Of a stretch of 6,200 nucleotides of DNA, positions 1 through 5,777 are shown piece by piece. Both the position numbers and the translations under genes were made by a program. Numbering within the stretch: position 1 is the stretch's first letter; each line of letters starts with the position of its first letter. The DNA comes from an uncultured Chromatiaceae bacterium (GTDB lineage: Bacteria > Pseudomonadota > Gammaproteobacteria > Enterobacterales > Alteromonadaceae): assembly GCA_946482325.1 (NCBI GenBank), contig CAMLRA010000199.1:1-6200 (forward strand). Reading direction: 5' to 3'. Under the pieces are notes generated by a model. The model was not told where the DNA came from and searched no databases. It worked only from the letters and a program-made list of their open reading frames with translations.

Positions 1-55
1 AACCCCTGTTACCGCCGTGAAAGGGCGGTGTCCTAGGCCTCTAGACGAAAGGGAC
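1..55 (-). tRNA. tRNA-Glu(UUC), distal copy, 3' part cut by window edge
   Basis: All 55 visible bases are identical to the 5' part of the complete tRNA-Glu gene 105 bp away (positions 106-160). They cover the acceptor 5' strand, D arm, anticodon arm and start of the T arm. The anticodon UUC is complementary to positions 19-21. The 3' 21 bases, including the CCA end, lie beyond the left edge. It is the last visible gene of the Ala-Glu-Glu unit and has no promoter of its own in the 29-bp spacer before it, so it is probably cut from a polycistronic precursor. Confidence 0.95.
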
Positions 56-84
56 GGACTGATATACATGTTCTGTTTCTGAAG

Positions 85-160
85 TGGCGTCCCTTAGGGG
101 ATTCGAACCCCTGTTACCGCCGTGAAAGGGCGGTGTCCTAGGCCTCTAGACGAAAGGGAC
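85..160 (-). tRNA. tRNA-Glu(UUC), complete
   Basis: This is a 76-nt tRNA with a 7-bp acceptor stem (GTCCCTT pairing with AAGGGAC), discriminator G and an encoded CCA (positions 85-87). The anticodon stem-loop CCGCC-CTTTCAC-GGCGG gives anticodon UUC (complement of 124-126). The T loop contains GTTCGAATC. The tRNA inserts glutamate at GAA/GAG codons and also feeds tetrapyrrole synthesis through glutamyl-tRNA reductase in bacteria that use the C5 pathway. It lies 13 nt downstream of tRNA-Ala on the same strand and is almost certainly co-transcribed with it. Confidence 0.98.
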
Positions 161-173
161 ACATACAGAAATT

Positions 174-249
<76 letters not shown>

Positions 250-290
250 ACATCAACAACGCTGGCTATATAAGCTTTGCGTTACAGAAC

Positions 291-335
291 GAGGCGCATT
301 CTATGGGGCAGCCCCAGGAGTGTCAACAATTTTTT
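291..335 (-). promoter_or_regulatory. Sigma70 promoter of the tRNA-Ala/Glu unit with GC discriminator and A-tract
   Basis: On the minus strand there is a perfect -35 box TTGACA (321-326), a 17-bp spacer (304-320) and a -10 box TAGAAT (298-303). The segment GCGCCTC (291-297) follows, and this GC-rich discriminator is typical of stable-RNA promoters repressed by ppGpp/DksA in the stringent response. Just upstream of the -35 box is the A/T run AAAAAATT (328-335), which resembles an UP element. Transcription should start near 290-291. The spacer holds a small GC palindrome, GGGGC-T-GCCCC (305-315). Stringent control is inferred from the discriminator and not shown directly. Confidence 0.9.
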
Positions 336-537
336 CGGTGCTGCGTTTCAATCGGGCAAAAATTAATCTTCATGCGCAAAAACAACACAATACAGTGCTA
401 TTTATTGAAAAAACAATGAGCTAGCGGCGGCACTTTTGCAGGTTAAACTGGCGGCTATACCCTGAGAAGTCTCGTTATGCTACCCTAGCCTCTTATTCGC
501 ATGTACTGGCGGTTTTTAGCATTCAGGATCAGATGTT
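336..537. other. Intergenic region between the tRNA promoter and the ATPase gene
   Basis: About 200 bp separates the divergently transcribed tRNA unit and ATPase gene. I find no convincing sigma70 promoter for the ATPase gene: TTG-like -35 boxes at 405 and 436 lack a properly spaced -10 partner. A weak sigma54-like arrangement lies at 425-440, with GG at 426-427, GC at 438-439 and TTGCA in the -12 part, but the -24 part is poor. The octamer ACTGGCGG occurs twice, near 447-454 and 505-512, with no recognised meaning. I see no open reading frame, terminator hairpin or RNA gene here. Confidence 0.5.
525..528 (+). promoter_or_regulatory. Ribosome binding site of the ATPase gene
   Basis: AGGA lies 9 nt upstream of the ATG at 538. 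This supports that ATG, which also gives the expected family N-terminus MYEAYYGLKERPF. Confidence 0.75.
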
Positions 538-1605
538 ATGTATGAAGCGTATTATGGATTAAAAGAACGGCCGTTCCAGCTGACGCCGAATCCGCAATGT
601 TTTTTTGCCAGCAAACTGCACAAACGTGCCTTAGCTTATCTGCAATATGGCTTGAGCCAAGGTGAGGGTTTTATTGTCATTACCGGGGATGTCGGTACAG
701 GCAAAACGACCATCGCAAACCAGCTGCTGGCGAAATTAGACCCGCATCAGATAGTCGCCCGGCAGATTGTTACGTCCAAACTGGAACCGGATGATTTATT
801 GCGAATGATTTGCTCAGTATTTCAGCTGCAAGTCAAAGAACATAATAAAGCCACTTATCTGGAAGCCATTTCAGGCTACCTGCAGTTGTTGGCGCAGCAA
901 AAAAAACGTGCCCTGCTGTTAGTGGACGAGGCACAAAATCTGCCGCTGGAGTCCATTGAAGAATTACGTATGCTGTCGAACTTTCAATTAGCCGGTCGGC
1001 CGCTGCTACAAAGCTTTTTACTGGGGCAGAATGAGCTTAATGCCATCATTCAATCCCCGCACATGGAACAGTTCCGTCAGCGGATCATTGCCTCTTCCAA
1101 CTTGTCGGCACTGAATGTGGAAGATTGCCAGGCCTATATCGAGTACCGCATTCAATCTGCCGGTGGCGCCGCGGGTTTACTGGATAACAGCTGTTTCCCA
1201 CTCATTCATCAATTCAGCTCAGGCATTCCGAGAAAGATTAATACCTTAATGGACCGGGTGCTGTTGTATGGTTTTCTCGAAGAGGTGAAGACGTTTTCGA
1301 CTGAAGATATCCGCCAGGTCATTCAGGAGATCAGCGGCGAGGTCGCCAACCACACCCCGCCACCTGCTGCCACGCCGCCTATAGCGACAGTTAAACCGGC
1401 TGAAACACCAGTGGCTGGTCAGAATGATGCAGCCAATCCGTACCACGCAATGTTGTCTGAACTGTCTGGCTTACTGGACAACTCGCTGCAGCATAAAATC
1501 CGCATGGCACAACAACTGGATGAATTGTTGACGCACCAGCAACAACAAATGCTGCGGCAAGGCAAACGGTCTGATGAACATGATGAAGATTCAAATCCTG
1601 GCTGA
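538..1605 (+). CDS. XrtA/PEP-CTERM system-associated AAA+ ATPase (ExeA/GspA-like)
   Basis: A 355-aa cytoplasmic P-loop ATPase. The N-terminus MYEAYYGLKERPFQLTPNP is the hallmark of the ExeA/GspA-like family and of its branch found in exosortase A EPS loci (TIGR03015). The Walker A motif is GDVGTGKTT (50-58, K56) and the Walker B motif ALLLVDEAQ (125-133, D130/E131). A candidate arginine-finger segment is QFRQRI (178-183) and a sensor-2-like segment is IPRKIN (230-235). The AAA+ core ends near residue 268. After it come a Pro/Ala/Thr-rich linker (about 273-295) and a Gln/Leu-rich, probably helical tail (about 302-341). There is no transmembrane segment and no peptidoglycan-binding domain, so it is not a true ExeA/GspA. 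Its role in EPS or PEP-CTERM export is inferred from the family. The gene converges on the EPS operon instead of joining it, and the two share one terminator. Confidence 0.9.
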   Translation: MYEAYYGLKERPFQLTPNPQCFFASKLHKRALAYLQYGLSQGEGFIVITGDVGTGKTTIANQLLAKLDPHQIVARQIVTSKLEPDDLLRMICSVFQLQVKEHNKATYLEAISGYLQLLAQQKKRALLLVDEAQNLPLESIEELRMLSNFQLAGRPLLQSFLLGQNELNAIIQSPHMEQFRQRIIASSNLSALNVEDCQAYIEYRIQSAGGAAGLLDNSCFPLIHQFSSGIPRKINTLMDRVLLYGFLEEVKTFSTEDIRQVIQEISGEVANHTPPPAATPPIATVKPAETPVAGQNDAANPYHAMLSELSGLLDNSLQHKIRMAQQLDELLTHQQQQMLRQGKRSDEHDEDSNPG

Positions 1606-1620
1606 CACCAGGCGTCGCAC

Positions 1621-1652
1621 ATAAAAAAACCGCCTTCTGGCGGTTTTTTTAT
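1621..1652. terminator. Bidirectional Rho-independent terminator
   Basis: There is a perfect 14-bp inverted repeat, with arms at 1621-1634 and 1639-1652 and a TTCT loop. The core is CCGCC/GGCGG, flanked by seven A on the left and seven T on the right, so either strand gives a hairpin followed by a U-tract. It sits 15 nt after the ATPase stop codon and 3 nt after the stop codon of the converging outer-membrane protein gene, so it can end both transcripts. Confidence 0.95.
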
Positions 1653-1655
1653 CTA

Positions 1656-3305
1656 TCAAAACTTGTACTCGACGCCAACCCAGGCGCGGTTTTCCTGATA
1701 ATCCCGCAAGTCCGAACCGTAATCAACATTGATCCGTTTCAGATTGGCGTTTGCAGTCAGGCTTTTATTGATTTCCCGGGTGAATGTTAAGGTCATTGAT
1801 TTGACGATACCGGTTAAATCACCAAAGCTCTCTACCCCGTCCACCTGATAAACCAAGTCAGAATAGTCAGTCGACAAGGTCAGGCTGTTCCGCGCGTTTA
1901 ACTGCCAATTCGCCGAAACATTGACAAATTTATCATCACGCACCGAATTCCGTTCGATCAGCTGGTCTTTGCGTTGACCGAATCTGGCTGTCAATTTTAA
2001 CCGGTTAAAGTCATAGCCGACTAAATAAGACACGTTTCGCCGGACGACCAAAAACTCGCTTAAATCTGATGTCGGGTTCGAAATGTTATAATACTGTTCA
2101 CCGCCAGTCGGCCGATAGTTCGCGGTCGGCGGCTGGAAACAACTGTCTAAACCGGGTGTGACGCCGGGTGGACAGACAAACAGATTAGTTTCTAAATCGT
2201 CTTCATTCAGACCAAGTAAAGAACCAACAGTGTCACTGACATTCAGTTCCATCCGCAGATGCTTCAGTTGATAAGAACCTTTCGCTTGAGCTGTCCGGCC
2301 AAAAAAGCGTTTATCTAACGAGCCTGATAATTTTGTACGCTTTGACGGAACCAGTTCAAACGCCGTACCTAAATACTCTTTGCCGTCCTTGCCGTCTTTA
2401 CTTTCTTTAGCGTTATTTACTTTATTGTAAGTGACGTTCCACCATGACCGGTCAGTGATTTTCCATTCCAAACCACCACCAATAGACCGGTGATTACGGT
2501 ATTGACTAAACACAGAAGAACCGCCATCGATGTTACTATTGTTCTCGACAGAACCAGTTGCGATCATAGAGACACGCCAAAAGAAAGGCACACCGATGAC
2601 GCCCTGAGCCCGGCGGTTATACTGCGACTCGCGGATATCACGGTCAGTTTTTGTCGCCTGGCCGGTAAAACCCCAAAAGAACTTGCGGTTTCTATCTCTG
2701 GTTTTTAGTTCAAAAGCGCCGGCAATCACACTATTATCAAGACCTACCGGCTCACCGGTTTCATTATCGAATTCAGATAAACTAAGGTCCGATGAAGTTT
2801 TTGCAGCATTAATGCTGAAATCCATTAAGGCCCAATCAAAACGATCATTACTATAAGCCAGCGACGCCGTTTGTGATTCCACCTTGGCTAAGTCACTGGT
2901 CGAACTAATATGATCCTGATAGCGCGCTGTGGAGCCTGATGCCCTTCTGTTGTTTTGCTGAGCACCAAGCTGTAAATCCAGAGCGTCATTCAAAAAGCTG
3001 GCACTACCGGACCAGCGATAACTAAACAAACTCTGATTATCGCGCTGCGCGTCATCAAAACTCAGATTTTGACTTTTCAGATTAAGCGAGCTGCTTAACC
3101 AACTGCCCGTATAAGCAAGATTGAGTTCCGGCATCAGCTCATAAGCCATCCCTCGGTCAGCGTCAACAGTCTGATCCTTTATCCCATATGCATAAATTGC
3201 ACTGCTGACCGATGGGGAAATTTTTACTTCAGCAACAGCCAATGCAGGCAACATTGCCAGCAAGAGCGGGACCAGACGCAACGAAGGAAACTTATTACTC
3301 CGCAT
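1656..3305 (-). CDS. TIGR03016-type PEP-CTERM system-associated outer-membrane beta-barrel protein
   Basis: A protein of 549 aa, counted from the ATG at 3303-3305. A Sec signal peptide is clear: basic start MRSNK, hydrophobic LVPLLLAMLPALAVA, and likely cleavage after AVA (residue 25). The mature part shows alternating polar/hydrophobic strands rich in Tyr, Asn, Ser and Trp throughout and ends in EYKF. The terminal Phe is the usual C-terminal signal for outer-membrane barrels. Two cysteines (378 and 389) in a Pro/Gly-rich, probably surface loop could form a disulfide. Family membership is called from this architecture and from the gene's place after the tyrosine kinase. The exact role in EPS assembly or secretion is unknown. 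The first possible ATG (3326) adds seven residues (MDTDMVI) before the signal peptide and overlaps the kinase gene by 32 nt. I prefer 3305 because it gives a classical signal peptide and an 11-nt overlap. However, an AGGG 9 nt before the 3326 start keeps that option open. Confidence 0.85.
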   Translation of the reverse strand: MRSNKFPSLRLVPLLLAMLPALAVAEVKISPSVSSAIYAYGIKDQTVDADRGMAYELMPELNLAYTGSWLSSSLNLKSQNLSFDDAQRDNQSLFSYRWSGSASFLNDALDLQLGAQQNNRRASGSTARYQDHISSTSDLAKVESQTASLAYSNDRFDWALMDFSINAAKTSSDLSLSEFDNETGEPVGLDNSVIAGAFELKTRDRNRKFFWGFTGQATKTDRDIRESQYNRRAQGVIGVPFFWRVSMIATGSVENNSNIDGGSSVFSQYRNHRSIGGGLEWKITDRSWWNVTYNKVNNAKESKDGKDGKEYLGTAFELVPSKRTKLSGSLDKRFFGRTAQAKGSYQLKHLRMELNVSDTVGSLLGLNEDDLETNLFVCPPGVTPGLDSCFQPPTANYRPTGGEQYYNISNPTSDLSEFLVVRRNVSYLVGYDFNRLKLTARFGQRKDQLIERNSVRDDKFVNVSANWQLNARNSLTLSTDYSDLVYQVDGVESFGDLTGIVKSMTLTFTREINKSLTANANLKRINVDYGSDLRDYQENRAWVGVEYKF

Positions 3306-4170
3306 AATAACCATATCCGTATCCATAGCCTTTATCCCTGCTGTAATGCGCTTTATTAATCACAAAACCTGTCGCCAAATCAGGCGGTAACATACTGATT
3401 GCTTTTTCCAGCTCATTCAGTTTGGTTTTGTTCTCTTCGAGCACAATCACTGCTTGACCACACATGCCAGCCAACACCGACGTTTCGTTTACACCCAACA
3501 GCGGTGGCGCATCAAAAATAACAATCCGGTCCGGATAACGCGACGCAAATTCATCAACCAAAGCCGCCATCTTGTCACTGGCCAACAACTCAGTCGACAA
3601 ATGATGCGGTTTACCGGCAGCGATAAGTTTTAGCCGCTCGACATTGGTGCTGTACATAATATCGGTGACGTCCACTGAATCGGAACTCAGGTAGTCAGTC
3701 AATCCGCGGGGAACGCTTATTTCAAGTGTCCGCGACACATTTGGCCGCAACACGTCAGCGTCAACCAGCAACACGGTTTTGTCCTGCTCGAGTGCAATAC
3801 TCAACGCCAGATTCACCGAAGTAAAAGTTTTCCCCTCACCTGGTCTGCTACTGGATACCAAAATCAAATTTGGATTTTTCAGACTGGAACTTAAAGGACC
3901 AAAAGCGTTATTGATGAGTTTGCGTTTAATGACGCGGTACTCTTCGTAAATCAACTTACGCTCTGTCGCTTTGGCGACGAAATTGCGCTTCGACAAACTA
4001 TCTAAATCAATATTGATAAACTGGCTGGCAGTCTTGTTATCTGCCTGTACCGCCTGCGCCGCTTGCGCATTAACGAGAGTATCAACTGATTCTGTTGCCG
4101 GAGTTGCAGGAACTGGCTCAGCGACTGCAGCCTGGCCTAACTTATCCAGTGCTTTTTCAATAGTGCTCAT
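3295..4170 (-). CDS. XrtA-associated tyrosine autokinase (BY-kinase, CpsD/Wzc-C-terminal-like)
   Basis: A 291-aa cytoplasmic bacterial tyrosine kinase with a MinD/ParA-type P-loop fold. After a variable Ala/Val-rich segment (about 15-45), the core carries Walker A SSRPGEGKT (107-115, K114), Walker A' TVLLVDADVLRP (132-143) and Walker B IVIFDAPPLL (216-225). The C-terminal tail has a tyrosine cluster, YGYGYGYY (282-289), with another Tyr at 276. In this family such tyrosines are phosphorylated in trans and control oligomerisation with the chain-length partner encoded just upstream. The ATG at 4168-4170 is chosen over an ATG three codons earlier. It makes a 4-nt ATGA overlap with the preceding stop codon, has AGGA 8 nt upstream, and gives the family start MSTIEKAL. 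The earlier ATG leaves no room for a ribosome site. The stop is TAA, and the last codons overlap the start of the outer-membrane protein gene. Confidence 0.93.
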   Translation of the reverse strand: MSTIEKALDKLGQAAVAEPVPATPATESVDTLVNAQAAQAVQADNKTASQFINIDLDSLSKRNFVAKATERKLIYEEYRVIKRKLINNAFGPLSSSLKNPNLILVSSSRPGEGKTFTSVNLALSIALEQDKTVLLVDADVLRPNVSRTLEISVPRGLTDYLSSDSVDVTDIMYSTNVERLKLIAAGKPHHLSTELLASDKMAALVDEFASRYPDRIVIFDAPPLLGVNETSVLAGMCGQAVIVLEENKTKLNELEKAISMLPPDLATGFVINKAHYSRDKGYGYGYGYYAE

Positions 4171-5753
4171 ATCAGCCATCCTAAAATCTGTTTCGCTGTA
4201 ATACCAAATACCAGCTCATTGGTGACCAGCAAGGTATAACAAACCAGCAAGGCTCCGGAGAGCGCCAGGAAATACAACAGATGCTTTTTACTCTGACGTA
4301 ACAACACATCTTTTGCCGTATGAGAAACCAGACCAAACACCGGAAAATCCGAAATCGTCTTTAACTGCAGCGCAGATGTGACAACAGGTTGCAGCTGACT
4401 TCTGACCAGCGCCATGGTTAAGCCTGCAATAACACCGGCAAGCAGCACCAGTGTATAAAATGCAATGCGTGGCGGACCTGAAGGTTTCATCGGGACCCGT
4501 GGTGGTTCAATTTCGCGGAACTGCACGTCCTGCTGTGATTCATCAGCTTTCTGGCTGAGGCTCAGCGCATCGCGCCGGCTCAGTAGCTCTTCATACTTCG
4601 ATTTAGTCAGTTCATAGTCGCGGTTCAAACCAGCAAATCGGGCTTCGATGTCTGGAATAACATTCCGTTGCCGCTCCAAAGTCTCCAGCTTTTCTTCAAA
4701 ACTGCGCACCCGGACTTTAGCCGATTCCACTTCGTTTTCCAGATTGGAAGTAATGATTTTCAGGTTCTGGTAAACTTCATTCACTGACCCTGAGCTGGCA
4801 CTTGGATTGCCACGCGCCGCGGCCTGCATTCCGGCAATTTCCTGCTTGCGCATCTCCTGCAGCGAGGCCAATAACCGCTTGGTTTCTGCGACATCCGGGT
4901 GCTGATCTGTGTAACGAATTAACAACGCATCTAACTGATTTTGCAGTAGCTTAATTCGTTCATCGTAGACGGTTGTCAGGCCTGCAGAGCCGGCGGCCGG
5001 GTCTGCTGACAATGGGTCTTCGCCTTTGAGCTGGCGACGCGACGAGTCCAGTTTGCTCTGCAGTTCCTTCAACGTTAGCCGTGCTTCCTCTAACCGCTCT
5101 TTCTCTGCTTCAATCCGACCGTAAAAATTGCTGTCGGACATAGGGCCAAGTGCAATTTGTTCCTTTTTGAACTCTGATAATCGACGTTCTGCTTCGACCA
5201 GACGATTTTCATAATCAGCGATTTGAGTATCCAGGAACTCAGACGCCTTTTTTGAACTTGCGACTGAATCACCGACCCGGTTTTCAATGAAGGTGTTCAG
5301 TGTTTCCTGCACCACCTTCAACGCCATTTTTGGGGTGGCGTTTGAGTAAGAAATGACGTAGATGTTTTCCCGGCCTGACGAGCTGAGCTTGATATCACTC
5401 TTCAGCGAGTCGATGAGCTTTTCATAAGCTGCGCTATCCGACGCATAGATATCCAGATCGGTCGCTTTGGCAATTTTTTCCAGATTTGGCCGGCTCAATA
5501 ATGTGCGGGCCATGAGCTCAATCTCTTGCTGCGGATTATCGCGAATGGTCAGGCCCTGAAGCACAGGCGCCAGCACAGAACGGGTTTCAACAAATAATTT
5601 TGCCTCCGCCTGATAGGTCGGAGGCATATTAAAGACAAACAACCAGCCAATCGGGCAAATCAGCCAGGCCGTTAAAATCACATAACGGCGTCTGAGCCAG
5701 ATCCCTTGCAGATAAACCAGCAACATCTCCAGCGCAAGGTTTAATTCCTTCAT
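4167..5753 (-). CDS. XrtA system polysaccharide chain-length determinant (Wzz/GumC-like co-polymerase)
   Basis: A 528-aa inner-membrane protein of the polysaccharide co-polymerase family (TIGR03007-like), which sets EPS chain length and pairs with the tyrosine kinase encoded next. The first transmembrane helix spans about 24-42 and is followed by the Wzz-type stretch PPTYQAEAKLFVETRS. A long periplasmic part (about 44-428) contains charged, heptad-like coiled coils at about 165-245, 262-310 and 325-395, plus the YTDQHPDV motif (281-288) seen in GumC/Wzc relatives. A proline-rich motif, PPRVPMKPSGPPR (417-429), precedes the second transmembrane helix (about 430-450). A third hydrophobic helix lies at about 491-511. 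No kinase domain is fused, which fits the separate kinase gene. The start has GGAG 7 nt upstream (5761-5764), and the gene follows the export gene after 24 nt. Confidence 0.93.
   Translation of the reverse strand: MKELNLALEMLLVYLQGIWLRRRYVILTAWLICPIGWLFVFNMPPTYQAEAKLFVETRSVLAPVLQGLTIRDNPQQEIELMARTLLSRPNLEKIAKATDLDIYASDSAAYEKLIDSLKSDIKLSSSGRENIYVISYSNATPKMALKVVQETLNTFIENRVGDSVASSKKASEFLDTQIADYENRLVEAERRLSEFKKEQIALGPMSDSNFYGRIEAEKERLEEARLTLKELQSKLDSSRRQLKGEDPLSADPAAGSAGLTTVYDERIKLLQNQLDALLIRYTDQHPDVAETKRLLASLQEMRKQEIAGMQAAARGNPSASSGSVNEVYQNLKIITSNLENEVESAKVRVRSFEEKLETLERQRNVIPDIEARFAGLNRDYELTKSKYEELLSRRDALSLSQKADESQQDVQFREIEPPRVPMKPSGPPRIAFYTLVLLAGVIAGLTMALVRSQLQPVVTSALQLKTISDFPVFGLVSHTAKDVLLRQSKKHLLYFLALSGALLVCYTLLVTNELVFGITAKQILGWLI
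4179..4182 (-). promoter_or_regulatory. Ribosome binding site that fixes the tyrosine kinase start
   Basis: AGGA on the minus strand lies 8 nt before the ATG at 4168-4170. It directly abuts the alternative ATG at 4177-4179, which therefore cannot use it. The site lies inside the 3' end of the chain-length gene, consistent with coupled translation. Confidence 0.8.
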
Positions 5754-5760
5754 CTAACTA

Positions 5761-5764
5761 CTCC
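5761..5764 (-). promoter_or_regulatory. Ribosome binding site of the chain-length determinant gene
   Basis: GGAG on the minus strand lies 7 nt before the ATG at 5751-5753, within the 24-nt gap after the export gene. This is a standard spacing and supports the chosen start. Confidence 0.75.
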
Positions 5765-5777
5765 GATGATGCGCTTA

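Noticed and set aside
1..160. Repeat pair as part of a CRISPR-like array or other repeat element
   Set aside because: The repeated unit is fully explained by two tRNA-Glu genes with complete cloverleaf features.
538..1605. ATPase as type II secretion protein ExeA/GspA or a transposition protein of the TniB type
   Set aside because: The core is related, but there is no transmembrane segment or peptidoglycan-binding domain, no partner gspB or transposase is nearby, and the neighbourhood is an XrtA EPS locus.
1246..1622. Three minus-strand open frames of 66-67 codons inside and just past the ATPase gene
   Set aside because: They lie opposite a well-supported ATPase frame, overlap each other in different frames, have Cys/Ser-rich or low-sense compositions and show no domain.
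2490..2708. Plus-strand open frame of 72 codons inside the outer-membrane protein gene
   Set aside because: It is antisense to a coherent beta-barrel coding sequence and has no recognisable motif. The same applies to the plus-strand frames at 3971-4201 and 5831-6046 and the minus-strand frame at 5090-5287.
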